A DNA stretch of 64,000 bases from Lysobacter sp. (GTDB taxonomy: Bacteria; Pseudomonadota; Gammaproteobacteria; Xanthomonadales; Xanthomonadaceae), in the NCBI GenBank assembly GCA_008015835.1, contig SSGH01000017.1, positions 60,723-124,722 of the forward strand. The letters are read 5' to 3'. The translations under genes and the position numbers were made by a program. Below are positions 45,713 through 54,641 of the stretch, piece after piece. The notes beneath the pieces are model-generated. The model worked only from the letters and a program-made list of their open reading frames with translations, did no database searches and had not been told where the DNA came from. Each line of letters begins with the position of its first letter. Within the stretch, counting starts at the first letter, position 1.

Positions 45713-47776
45713 TCACCGTTCGCCGCAAGTTCGCGTCTGAGACGCCGGCAGGGTCGGTATCGCTTTCGAACGCGCATACGTCAACCCGTAGCCCGCCGCG
45801 AACTGCGGCGGCGTCGCGGCCAGAACCGCGGGCGCGAACGACGTCGCGCACGGATCGCCCGGCCATGGGAAGGACGAACGACCGCGGAAATCGAAACGCG
45901 GCTTGCCGTCCGCGCCCGCGAGCAACACGTCGGCGATGCCGGCGCCTTCGGAGCCGGGCAACCATGCCGCGACGAAGGCGTCGGAGGCATTCACCAGATC
46001 GTTGACGTAAGACGTACGCCCCGAGAGAAATATCGTGACGACCGGTTTGCCGTTCTGCGCCATGGTCCGCAGAAGCTGCAGGTCTTCCGGATGCCGCAGC
46101 GAGTGCGTGATCGCCGCGGGCGCGGACACGTCGCCCTTCATTTCCGCGTACGGCGGCTCGCCGATCACCGCGATTACGACGTCGTAATCGCCCAGCTTCG
46201 CGCCGACGCGCGTGCCGTCCATGATGGTGAAATCGTCGCCCGCCACGGCGCGAAGGCCGGCGAGAATGCTTTGCGCTTCGGGGTAATCCTCGTTGGTGGT
46301 GTCGTCGCCCTGCCACGTCAGCGACCAACCGCCGGCCTGCATCGGAATGTTGTGCGCCCCCTTGCCGACCACCAGCACGCGCGCGCCGGGTTTGATCGGC
46401 AACGCCGCGCGTTCGTTCTTGAGCAAGACCAGCGATTCGCGCACCGCGCGGCGCGCCAGCGCTTTATGCTGCAACGCACTCAGATCGCCCGCGCGAGGAT
46501 GCGCGGAGGGCGCTCGACCGTCGAAAAGCCCCGCGCGCATTTTCACGCGGAGAATGCGGCGCACCGCGTCGTCGATGCGCGCCATCGGAATTTCGCCGGT
46601 CTCGACTTGGCGCATGGTGTTCTGGATGAACGCCTTCCAATCGTCGGGCACCATGAACATGTCGGTGCCAGCGTTGACCGCCTGCGCGCAATTGTCCTTG
46701 GTGCAGCCGGGGATCTGCTCGATCGCGTTCCAATCGGACACCAGAAAGCCGTCGAACCCGACTTTGTGCTTCAGCGCATCGGTCAACAGCATGCGGTTGC
46801 CGTGCATCTTGCCGTGATCGACGCCAGTGTTCGGGTCTTTCCAACTGTTGTACGACACCATGATGTTCTGCGCGCCCGCGCTGAGCGCCGAGAAATAGCC
46901 CTGAGCGTGGGTGCGCACCAACTCGCGCTGCGGCGCGATGGTCAAGCCTTGATCTTTACCGTTGTCGGTGCCGCCGTCGCCGAGGAAATGCTTCACGCTG
47001 GCGATCGCGCTGCCGTCGCCGAAGCGGCCTTGCAAGCCGCGCACATAGGCATCGGCGTAAGTCGCGACCAGCGTGGGATCGTTGGAATAGCTCTCGTACA
47101 TGCGGCCCCAGCGCGCGTTCTGCACCACCGGCACCGCGGGCGCGAACACCCAGTCGATGCCGCTGGCGCGCACGCCGACCGCGGTCGCGGTCGCGATCTC
47201 GCGAATCAGCGCCGGGTCGCGCGCGGCGCCCAGGCCGATGTTGTGCGGGAACAGCGTGGCGCGATAGACGTTGCTATGACCGTGCACGGCATCGGTGCCC
47301 CACACGATCGGAATCTGCGTCGCCATATCGGTGGACATCGATGCGTTGTAGTACGCATCGGCCAGCGCCAGCCAATCGCCGACGGCCGCGTGTTTGTTCT
47401 TGCCTGGCCACGAACCGCCGCCGTTGAGCACCGAACCGATGTAATGCGCGCGCACTTCCTCCGGCGTGATCGATTTGATCTCGGCCTGCGTCATCTGCCC
47501 GACTTTCTGCGCGAGCGTCATCTTCGCCAGGATGTCGTCGATGCGCTTCTCCATCGCAGCATCGCGCCGGATGGGGCTGACGACTTTTCGCCATTCGGCG
47601 ACGGGGCCGGGCTTGGGCTTGGATCCGGGTTCGGATTCGGCGGGCGAACGCGCGTCCGCGGCGAGAACGCCGCCGAGGCAGAGCGTCGCCGCCAAGGCGA
47701 GCGCGGTCGGGCGAGGCGACGGGGAGAAGGCACGCCGCGAGGCGTCGGCGTATCGATTCGAAGCGGGGGTTTTCAA
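45713..47776 (-). CDS. GH3 beta-glucosidase, exported
   Basis: 687 residues from TTG 47776, chosen because GGAG lies nine bases upstream and the ATG at 47821 sits inside a 13-bp hairpin. The N-terminus has a signal peptide (PTALALAATLCLGGVLAADA). GH3 landmarks: GTDAVHGHSNVYRATLFPHN, KHFLGDGGTDNGKDQ, and the nucleophile Asp in GFLVSDWNAIEQIPG (D348). The C-terminal domain has RESLVLLKNERAALPIKPG and WLPGSEGAG. It would hydrolyse terminal beta-linked glucose from oligosaccharides in the periplasm. Co-directional with the TonB receptor gene upstream, so the pair is probably an operon under the operator at 50659. Confidence 0.92.
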   Translation of the reverse strand: MKTPASNRYADASRRAFSPSPRPTALALAATLCLGGVLAADARSPAESEPGSKPKPGPVAEWRKVVSPIRRDAAMEKRIDDILAKMTLAQKVGQMTQAEIKSITPEEVRAHYIGSVLNGGGSWPGKNKHAAVGDWLALADAYYNASMSTDMATQIPIVWGTDAVHGHSNVYRATLFPHNIGLGAARDPALIREIATATAVGVRASGIDWVFAPAVPVVQNARWGRMYESYSNDPTLVATYADAYVRGLQGRFGDGSAIASVKHFLGDGGTDNGKDQGLTIAPQRELVRTHAQGYFSALSAGAQNIMVSYNSWKDPNTGVDHGKMHGNRMLLTDALKHKVGFDGFLVSDWNAIEQIPGCTKDNCAQAVNAGTDMFMVPDDWKAFIQNTMRQVETGEIPMARIDDAVRRILRVKMRAGLFDGRAPSAHPRAGDLSALQHKALARRAVRESLVLLKNERAALPIKPGARVLVVGKGAHNIPMQAGGWSLTWQGDDTTNEDYPEAQSILAGLRAVAGDDFTIMDGTRVGAKLGDYDVVIAVIGEPPYAEMKGDVSAPAAITHSLRHPEDLQLLRTMAQNGKPVVTIFLSGRTSYVNDLVNASDAFVAAWLPGSEGAGIADVLLAGADGKPRFDFRGRSSFPWPGDPCATSFAPAVLAATPPQFAAGYGLTYARSKAIPTLPASQTRTCGER

Positions 47777-47806
47777 AGCGCGAGTCTCCGAACATCCGAA
47801 GGCGAT

Positions 47807-47835
47807 GTCGCCGCCGCGCATCGCGCGGCGGCGAC
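47807..47835 (-). promoter_or_regulatory. Perfect 13-bp hairpin between the TonB receptor and GH3 genes
   Basis: 47807-47819 pairs perfectly with 47823-47835, loop of three bases. There is no T run after it, so it is more likely an mRNA stability or expression-tuning structure than a full terminator. It covers the upstream ATG of the GH3 frame, which argues for the downstream TTG start. Confidence 0.7.
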
Positions 47836-47843
47836 GCGTCGGA

Positions 47844-50633
47844 TCACATCTTGAAGTTCAAACCCAGCAGGAACTGCCGCCCGTACTCGTTGTATTCCAG
47901 CGGCGTGGTGTAGAAATCGCCGCCGTTGGCGAAGTCGGAACGCTGCACCGTGCGATACGGCGAGTCGGTGACGTTGTTCACCTGGAACAACACCGACCAA
48001 CCGGCCATCTTCGTGCCCGGCTTGAACTCGTAGCCGAGCTGCAGGTCGGTTTGCCGATCCGCGAGCACTTGCGTGTAGCTACGCTGGGCGAACAATTCGG
48101 TGATTTCGCCTTGGAATTCAGAGCGATAGCGCTGACTCACCCGTGCCGAAAATCCGTGCTTTTCGTAGTAAGCGGTAAGATTTCCTACCACTTTCGACAG
48201 ACCAGGCAATCCACGCCTCAACTTTTCGTTGTCGGTCGGATCGGGGTCGATCGATGTCTCGGTGTATGAGGCATTGAACAATACGCCGAACCCGTCCAGC
48301 GCCGATGCGAGGGCGCCGCCTTCCAGTGAAGTGCTGAATTCGACGCCTCGCATGTAGCCCCCCTTGCCGTTCTGAGGGGTGGTGAAATTGCCGAAATTGC
48401 TCAGGGCCGGAATATTGGTCGGATTCGTGAATCCGCTAAAATCGTAGTCTTTTATTGTCTGATTATAGACATAGCTTTCTAAGTCTTTATAAAACAGGGC
48501 CAAGGCGAAATAGCCGGCTTGCCCATAATATTTTTCAAGCGACAAATCGACTGATGTGGCACGCCAAGGCTCAAGCTTTGGATTACCGCCTCCGCCGCTC
48601 CACGTATGCCTTGTAGGATCCACGCCTGCCGAACGTGCAGCACGCAAGTCATCCACTCGCGGCCGCGCCAAAGTCTTGGCCGCGCCAAAACGCACCATCC
48701 ACCCATCGCCGAAATCACCCACGAGATTCAAACTCGGCAATACGTCTGTGTATGTCGCGCCATCCTCGAATGTCCCTGTCGTTCTCCCGCTCTCGACATT
48801 GAATGCCATCGAAGATTGTTTCGTGCGCATGATTTGCACGCCCACATTGCCCCTCAGTCGCATCCAATCGCCGAATTCGGTGTCGATATCGAGCTTGCCG
48901 TAGGTCGTTTCGATGTTTTCTCGAACGGTAAAATCTTTCTTTAGATCATCGTCACTCATCACGCGAATGAGGTCGTAGTAGCGGCTCAATGCGCCATTGA
49001 CGTCATAACTCAAGACTCCGCGAAAACCCGAAAAGCTCAGATCGACCGGACTATTGACCAGATCTGGGTCGACCGCCACAGATGTCGCGTTATTGCGCAG
49101 TTGCGCGAAGTACACCGCCGAGGTTTTGTCTTTCACACGCTCCGTGCCCGAGAACCCGATCTGGAAACCCGAGAACGGGCCATCGACGAAACTGCGCGAC
49201 AATTCCATTCGGATGCCAGTGTGCTTGTCGCTTTGTTTCGTTTTCTCTAAACGGCCTTCGCGACCCCAGCCTGCCGGGTCGGTCAGCAATATCCTCGAAC
49301 GATTCGTGTAATCGAGGCCCGGGCTAAAACGTACGAAATCAGAAGAATCCAAGGGCACATTAAAACCGATGCTATCGAGCGCCGCCGACCCGGCGTAGGT
49401 TTCGAGATAATCCTTGTCGCGATCGGCGCGCGAGTGGTACGCATCCACATCGACGGACCAGTTTTCATTCAACTGGAATTCGTTCTTCCAGCCGATCGAG
49501 TACATACTGTCGTCACGTGTGTTGCGATCATTTCGCACCACGGGCTCAAGGTTGTTCACCACGCCGCTGTTGACCACCGGATAGCCGCCGACGGAGCGCG
49601 TGGTCACGTTGCTCAACGTGACGCCATTGCCGGTCCACGGATCCTGCGACCACATGATGCCGCGCATGGCTTCTTTCTGTTCGAAGCGCGAGTAGTACAC
49701 GTCGAGCGTGCTATGCATGATGTCGTTGGGTTTGTATTCCAACACGCCCATGATGCCGTCGCGTACCTGATCGCGCGAACGCGCCCACACTTCGGCGCCT
49801 TCCATCATCGCCGCATCGTTCGGTTTGCCGGGCACATTGCCGCCCCACGGCGTGGTGTTGCCCCACCACCATGCCTTGAAGTGCTGTTCCTGGAAGGGCG
49901 AATCCAGTTCCGCGACGCCGATCGCCACGCCGATGGTGTTGTCGGCGAATTGATCGATGTAGGACGCACTGATGCGATAGCCGGTGTCGCTGCCGTCCGG
50001 ATTCTGTTTTCCGAGCGAGTTGTACTCGCCGCGCAGATTGGCGGCGAAGCGACGCTCGCCCACGCTCAAGGGCCGGATGGTGCGCAGATCGACCGTGCCC
50101 GAGAGGCCCTGACCAATCAGGCTGGCGTCGGGGTTCTTGTAGACGATCGCCGAATCGAGCAACTCGGACGGGTATTGGTCGAACTCGACGCCGCGGTTAT
50201 CGCCGGTGCTGACCTGTTCGCGGCCGTTGAGCTGGGTGGCGGCGAAATCGGGCGACATGCCGCGGATCGCGATCACCTGCGCGCGGCCGTCGACGCGTTG
50301 CGCCGCCAAACCGGGCAGGCGCGCGAGCGATTCGGCGATGCTCACGTCGGGCAATTTGCCCAGATCTTCGGACGATACCGCTTCGACGATCGACGCCGAT
50401 TGCTGTTTGGTCTCGCGCGAGGTTTCGATGCTTCGACGGATGCCGGTGACGACGATTGTGTCGAGCGTTTCGGAGTCTTCGGCGTCTTGTTTCGCCTGGT
50501 CGCCGGCCGCGTCTTGCGCGTGCGCCGAATAGGCGACGAGCGCCAGCGAACAAGCGGCCGCCAGCGCGCAAGTGCGCATCCCCATGCGCGCCTGTGCGCC
50601 GCGTTGCGGCCGGGTATGGGTACGGATCGTCAT
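47844..50633 (-). CDS. TonB-dependent outer-membrane receptor
   Basis: 929 residues. A signal peptide (TCALAAACSLALVAYSAHAQ) is followed by a TonB-box-like segment (LDTIVVTGIRRSI), the plug domain (LGKLPDVSIAESLARLPGLA, RGMSPDFAATQLNGRE) and a beta-barrel ending in ...GRQFLLGLNFKM with a terminal Met instead of the usual aromatic residue. This is the 'TonB-dependent receptor' type common in Xanthomonadaceae for uptake of plant or fungal polysaccharide fragments. The regulatory palindrome at 50659 lies just upstream. Part of the 3' half (about 48100-49500) is noticeably less GC-rich, perhaps an exchanged segment. Ligand unknown; glucan oligosaccharides are inferred from neighbours. Confidence 0.92.
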   Translation of the reverse strand: MTIRTHTRPQRGAQARMGMRTCALAAACSLALVAYSAHAQDAAGDQAKQDAEDSETLDTIVVTGIRRSIETSRETKQQSASIVEAVSSEDLGKLPDVSIAESLARLPGLAAQRVDGRAQVIAIRGMSPDFAATQLNGREQVSTGDNRGVEFDQYPSELLDSAIVYKNPDASLIGQGLSGTVDLRTIRPLSVGERRFAANLRGEYNSLGKQNPDGSDTGYRISASYIDQFADNTIGVAIGVAELDSPFQEQHFKAWWWGNTTPWGGNVPGKPNDAAMMEGAEVWARSRDQVRDGIMGVLEYKPNDIMHSTLDVYYSRFEQKEAMRGIMWSQDPWTGNGVTLSNVTTRSVGGYPVVNSGVVNNLEPVVRNDRNTRDDSMYSIGWKNEFQLNENWSVDVDAYHSRADRDKDYLETYAGSAALDSIGFNVPLDSSDFVRFSPGLDYTNRSRILLTDPAGWGREGRLEKTKQSDKHTGIRMELSRSFVDGPFSGFQIGFSGTERVKDKTSAVYFAQLRNNATSVAVDPDLVNSPVDLSFSGFRGVLSYDVNGALSRYYDLIRVMSDDDLKKDFTVRENIETTYGKLDIDTEFGDWMRLRGNVGVQIMRTKQSSMAFNVESGRTTGTFEDGATYTDVLPSLNLVGDFGDGWMVRFGAAKTLARPRVDDLRAARSAGVDPTRHTWSGGGGNPKLEPWRATSVDLSLEKYYGQAGYFALALFYKDLESYVYNQTIKDYDFSGFTNPTNIPALSNFGNFTTPQNGKGGYMRGVEFSTSLEGGALASALDGFGVLFNASYTETSIDPDPTDNEKLRRGLPGLSKVVGNLTAYYEKHGFSARVSQRYRSEFQGEITELFAQRSYTQVLADRQTDLQLGYEFKPGTKMAGWSVLFQVNNVTDSPYRTVQRSDFANGGDFYTTPLEYNEYGRQFLLGLNFKM

Positions 50634-50658
50634 GGCTCTCCCCTCACGGATGCGGTTG

Positions 50659-50687
50659 TTGACAGCGCTGTCAAATACATGTATTTC
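50659..50687 (+). promoter_or_regulatory. LacI-type operator/promoter between TonB receptor and GH30 genes
   Basis: TTGACAGCGCTGTCAA (50659-50674) is a perfect palindrome. On the plus strand TTGACA and TATTTC (50682-50687), spaced 17 bases, form a good promoter for the GH30 gene; on the minus strand TTGACA (50674-50669) can be the -35 of the receptor gene. A second, directly adjoining dyad AAATACATGTATTT spans 50673-50686. A repressor here would control both divergent genes. Confidence 0.85.
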
Positions 50688-50841
50688 CGTAACGTGTCAA
50701 CACACCGTGCGTCGCGGCGCCCTGTCGCCGCGGCTATACCGCGTGTTTCGCGGCGTCGCGCGTCCGCGGCGCCGTTCGATTTGTTGCGCTGCAGTACGAC
50801 CGTCGCGCGGACCGCCGACGGTTTTCGAGGAGACTTGCCGG

Positions 50842-52380
50842 ATGAAATCGCAGCCCCTATTCGCGCGCTCGCGCGCTCGCCTGCTCGCATCCTGTCTGTG
50901 GGCGGGCGTCGCGACGTCCGCGTTCGCGGCGGACGCGCCGTCGCGCGAGCTGCGCGTGTGGGCCACCACCGCGGACCGCCGTTACGCGCTGACCGAATTG
51001 CCGGCCGATGCGGGCGAATCCGCTGTCGCGAATAAGGTGGCGGAGTCGGACATCGCGGAGGTCGCCGACATCGCGATCGCCGTCGATCCCGCGCAGCGCC
51101 GTCAGCGCATCGAAGGTTTCGGTGCGTCGATCACGGACAGTTCCGCCTGGTTGCTGCAGCGCAAGATGCGCCCCGCCGCGCGCAAGGCGCTGCTGCGCGA
51201 GTTGTTCGCTCCGCCGCCGCACGGGATCGGTTTGGGCATGGTGCGGTTGACCATCGGCGCTTCGGATTTCTCGCTGAATCATTACAGCCTCGACGATGCC
51301 CCCGCGGGTCGGACCGACCCGCAGCTCAAGCGCTTCGCGTTGCCCGCCCAGCAGCGCGACGTGTTGGCGACGACCCGCGCCGCCCGCGCCATCAACCCGA
51401 ACCTGCGCGTCATGGCCTCGCCCTGGAGCGCGCCGGCGTGGATGAAGGACAGCGGCAGCCTGGTCAAAGGCACGCTGCGCGCGGAGCACTACGGCAGTTT
51501 CGCGCGATATCTGACGCGATACGCGGATGCGCTATCGGCGCGCGGGATTCCGCTGTTCGCGCTCACATTGCAGAACGAACCGTCGTTCGAACCCGAGAAT
51601 TACCCCGGCATGCGCTTGAGCGCGGAACAGCGCATCGCCCTGATCGGGACGCATCTGGGGCCGATGCTGCGTACGGCGGGCCACGATATCCGGATTCTCG
51701 ACTGGGACCACAATTGGGATAAGCCCGAAGAGCCGACGGCGGTGTTGTCCGATCCCGTCGCCTCGCGCTACGTGGACGGCGTGGCCTGGCATTGCTACGG
51801 CGGCCATGTGTCGGCGCAGTCGAAAGTGCGCGATCTGTTTCCGGACAAAAGCGTCTACCTCACCGAATGCTCCGGCGGCGATTGGGAACCGGTGCGCAGC
51901 GGCGGCATGACCCTGCTGGCGCGAGATTTGATCGTCGGCGGCACGCGCCATTGGGCCAGCGGCGTGCTGCTGTGGAATTTAGCGCTCGACGAGACCTCGG
52001 GGCCGCATGCGGGCGGCTGCGGCAATTGTCGCGGCGTGGTGACGATCGATCGCCGCAGCGGCGCGGTGACGCGCAACGACGAGTATTACGTGTTGGCGCA
52101 CGTCAGCCGCTTCGTGCCGCCGGGCGCATATCGCGTGGCCTCCAGCGAGGGGCGCGACGGCGTGGACAATGTCGCGTTCGTCGACCCGGTCGGCGAGCGA
52201 ACGATTCTGCTAGTGGTCAACTCGTCCGAACGCCCGCGTACGGTCGTATTGGAGGCCCCCGGCTTGCGCACGCGCTATGCCTTGGCCCCGAAAAGCCTGC
52301 ACACCTTCGTCTGGCGCGACGGCGGCGGATCGGCCGAAATCGCGGGCGTCGCGAATCGCGGTACGAACGACGAGTTGTAA
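50842..52380 (+). CDS. GH30 family glycoside hydrolase, exported
   Basis: 512 residues, ATG preceded by GAGGAGA. A signal peptide (LLASCLWAGVATSAFAADA) leads into the GH30 fold: QRIEGFGASITDSSAWLL, VMASPWSAPAWMKDSG, the acid/base Glu in LTLQNEPSFE (E246) and the nucleophile Glu in LTECSGGDW (E342); a C-terminal beta-sandwich is present. GH30 includes glucosylceramidase-like and endo-beta-1,6-glucanase enzymes; the overall pattern matches those better than the xylanase subfamily. With the GH3 enzyme it would degrade a beta-glucan such as fungal or oomycete beta-1,6-glucan. Divergent from the TonB receptor, sharing the operator. Confidence 0.9.
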   Translation: MKSQPLFARSRARLLASCLWAGVATSAFAADAPSRELRVWATTADRRYALTELPADAGESAVANKVAESDIAEVADIAIAVDPAQRRQRIEGFGASITDSSAWLLQRKMRPAARKALLRELFAPPPHGIGLGMVRLTIGASDFSLNHYSLDDAPAGRTDPQLKRFALPAQQRDVLATTRAARAINPNLRVMASPWSAPAWMKDSGSLVKGTLRAEHYGSFARYLTRYADALSARGIPLFALTLQNEPSFEPENYPGMRLSAEQRIALIGTHLGPMLRTAGHDIRILDWDHNWDKPEEPTAVLSDPVASRYVDGVAWHCYGGHVSAQSKVRDLFPDKSVYLTECSGGDWEPVRSGGMTLLARDLIVGGTRHWASGVLLWNLALDETSGPHAGGCGNCRGVVTIDRRSGAVTRNDEYYVLAHVSRFVPPGAYRVASSEGRDGVDNVAFVDPVGERTILLVVNSSERPRTVVLEAPGLRTRYALAPKSLHTFVWRDGGGSAEIAGVANRGTNDEL

Positions 52381-52389
52381 ACGTTTACA
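52376..52389 (+). promoter_or_regulatory. Perfect palindrome TGTAAACGTTTACA in front of zwf
   Basis: A 14-bp perfect palindrome with a central CG, typical of LacI/GalR family operators, covers the stop codon of the GH30 gene and lies ~58 bases before the zwf start. It differs from the TTGACAGCGCTGTCAA sites, so a second regulator is likely. A partial second dyad (GGTAGCGCTTACG) lies ~20 bases downstream. Confidence 0.8.
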
Positions 52390-52446
52390 CTGTCGTCGTA
52401 TCGACGGTAGCGCTTACGCTTGCGTGTTTCAGTAACGGATCCGGAC

Positions 52447-53910
52447 GTGACCACTTCCACCGCTTCGCTGCTCACCATTTTCGGCGCCACGGGCGATCTG
52501 GCCCAGCGCATGCTGCTGCCTTCGCTGTACGGGCTGGAAAGCGACGGCCTGCTGTCGCCGACGCTGAAAATCCTCGGCACCGCGCGCAGCGGCCTGGACG
52601 ACGCCGCGTTCCGCGAGTTCGTCGCCCGCTCGATCTCGACCTTCGTCCCCGCCGAGTTGCGAAAGGACGCGACGCTGCAAGCGCTGCTCGCTCGCGTGCA
52701 TTACCAACCGGCCTCGCTCGATCAGCCGGATTCGATGCGCGCGCTGGCCGAACGCATCCGCTCGCTGCGCGACGGCGATGTGCTGTATCACATGAGCACC
52801 GCGCCGAAGTTCTACGAAAGCGCCTGCGCCGCATTGGCCGAGCACGGTCTCGCCGGCGCGGGCACGCGGGTGATGCTGGAGAAACCGATCGGCCACGATC
52901 TGCCCGGCGCGCTGGAGATCAACGACGGCGTGACCCGCAGCTTCGACGAAGACCGGGTGTATCGCGTCGATCATTATCTCGGCAAGGAGGGCGTGCAGAA
53001 TCTGCTCGCCTTGCGCTTCGGCAACGTGCTGTTCGAGCCGCTGTGGAACGCGCGGCATATCCAGCAGGTGCAGATCACCGCGGCCGAAACCGTCGGCGTG
53101 GAAGGCCGCGGCGATTACTACGACGATTCCGGCGCGATGCGCGACATGGTGCAGAACCATCTGCTGCAACTGTTGTGCTTGACCGCGATGGAACCGCCCT
53201 CGCAATTCGAGCCCACCGCGGTGCGCAACGAAAAGATCAAAGTGCTGCGTTCGCTGCGCCCGATCGGCCGCAACGAAGTCGCTTCCGAAACCGTCGCCGG
53301 GCAATACGTCTCCGGCGCGATCGGCGGGCAGGCGGTGCCGGGCTATTTGGAAGAACTCGGCCGCGGCAGCCGTACCGAAACCTACGTCGCGCTGCGCGCG
53401 CATATCGACAACTGGCGTTGGTCGGGCGTGCCGTTCTATCTGCGCACCGGCAAACGCATGCCGCGGCGCTGCACCGAAATCTATCTGCAGTTCCGCGCGG
53501 TGCCGCATTCGATCTTCGCGCAAGGCGGCGCGGCGGCCGAACCGAACGCCTTGATCATTCGCCTGCAGCCGGAAGAGCGCATCGAATTGCAGTTGATGCA
53601 CAAAACGCCGGGCCTGGATCGCAGCGGTCTGCGGTTGTCGCAAGTCTCGTTGGATCTGGATCTGGACGAGCAGTTCAAGCACGAGCGCCGCCGTCTGGCG
53701 TACGAGCGCCTGTATCTCGACGCGCTGGAAGGCAACGGCACGCTGTTCGTGCGCCGCGACGAAACCGAAGCGGCGTGGCAGTGGGTGGACGCGATCCGCG
53801 ACGGCTGGGATCGCGCCGGGGTGATGCCGAAATCGTACGCCGCCGGCACCTGGGGCCCGAACGCGGCGATCGCGATGACCGAACGCCACGGCCACAGTTG
53901 GCGCGAGTGA
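52447..53910 (+). CDS. zwf: Glucose-6-phosphate 1-dehydrogenase
   Basis: 487 residues. LLTIFGATGDLAQRMLLPSLYG is the NADP-binding loop, and RVDHYLGKEGVQN the substrate and catalytic His region. The protein converts glucose-6-phosphate to 6-phosphogluconolactone with reduction of NADP, first step of the Entner-Doudoroff and pentose phosphate routes. GTG 52447 is the start before TTSTASLLTIFG; a TTG at 52420 is less likely. The ribosome site is weak. The following pgl start overlaps its stop (GTGA), forming a zwf-pgl-edd-glk operon. Confidence 0.95.
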   Translation: MTTSTASLLTIFGATGDLAQRMLLPSLYGLESDGLLSPTLKILGTARSGLDDAAFREFVARSISTFVPAELRKDATLQALLARVHYQPASLDQPDSMRALAERIRSLRDGDVLYHMSTAPKFYESACAALAEHGLAGAGTRVMLEKPIGHDLPGALEINDGVTRSFDEDRVYRVDHYLGKEGVQNLLALRFGNVLFEPLWNARHIQQVQITAAETVGVEGRGDYYDDSGAMRDMVQNHLLQLLCLTAMEPPSQFEPTAVRNEKIKVLRSLRPIGRNEVASETVAGQYVSGAIGGQAVPGYLEELGRGSRTETYVALRAHIDNWRWSGVPFYLRTGKRMPRRCTEIYLQFRAVPHSIFAQGGAAAEPNALIIRLQPEERIELQLMHKTPGLDRSGLRLSQVSLDLDLDEQFKHERRRLAYERLYLDALEGNGTLFVRRDETEAAWQWVDAIRDGWDRAGVMPKSYAAGTWGPNAAIAMTERHGHSWRE

Positions 53911-54641
53911 GCATCGGCATGGCTTGGGTCGAACACCACTACCCCGATGCGACCGCGCTGGCCGATGCGCTGGCGCTGCGTTTGCGCGACGCCTGCGCGA
54001 ACGCCATCGCCGCGCGCGGTGCGGCGCTGTTGTCGTTGGCCGGCGGACGCACGCCGTTTCCGGCGTATCGCGCGCTGGCCGCGAGCGAGGGCATCGATTG
54101 GTCCAAAGTCGTGGCGATGCCGGGCGACGATCGCTGCGTGCCGCACGATCATCCCGCCTGCAATGTCGCCGCATTGCGCGAAGCGTTCGCCACCGCGCAC
54201 GGCGCGCGCATCGAAACCTTGACCGCGACCGACGGCGATACCAACGCCTCGTTGGCGCAGGCGCGCACGATGCTGTCGCGCCACGACGCACCGTTCGATG
54301 CGGTGGTGTTGGGCATGGGCGACGATGCGCACACCGCCTCGTTGTTTCCGAATGTCGCCGGTTTGCGCGAAGCGATGGCCGATGACGCGCGCGACGACGC
54401 TTTCGCATTGACCCCGGATCCGCTGCCGCCGGAGGCGCCGTTCGCGCGCATCACGCTCGGATTCGCGCGCCTGTCGCGCGCGCGCGAATGGCATTTGGCG
54501 GTCGTGGGCGCGCGTAAACGCGCGGTCTTGCGCGAAGCGCAGGCGCGCCTCGATCCCATCGCCATGCCGATCTCCGCGTTCCTGCATGCGTCGGACGATT
54601 CGTCGCACGACCGCACGCTGCACATTCATTGGAGCCCCTAA
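53907..54641 (+). CDS. pgl: 6-Phosphogluconolactonase
   Basis: 244 residues. Motifs: [37 protein letters not shown] and [16 protein letters not shown], all diagnostic of the SOL/DevB lactonases. It hydrolyses 6-phosphogluconolactone to 6-phosphogluconate. The GTG at 53907 overlaps the zwf stop; an ATG at 53919 is an alternative start. Its stop codon overlaps the edd start (TAATG), so the genes are translationally coupled. Confidence 0.93.
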   Translation: MSIGMAWVEHHYPDATALADALALRLRDACANAIAARGAALLSLAGGRTPFPAYRALAASEGIDWSKVVAMPGDDRCVPHDHPACNVAALREAFATAHGARIETLTATDGDTNASLAQARTMLSRHDAPFDAVVLGMGDDAHTASLFPNVAGLREAMADDARDDAFALTPDPLPPEAPFARITLGFARLSRAREWHLAVVGARKRAVLREAQARLDPIAMPISAFLHASDDSSHDRTLHIHWSP

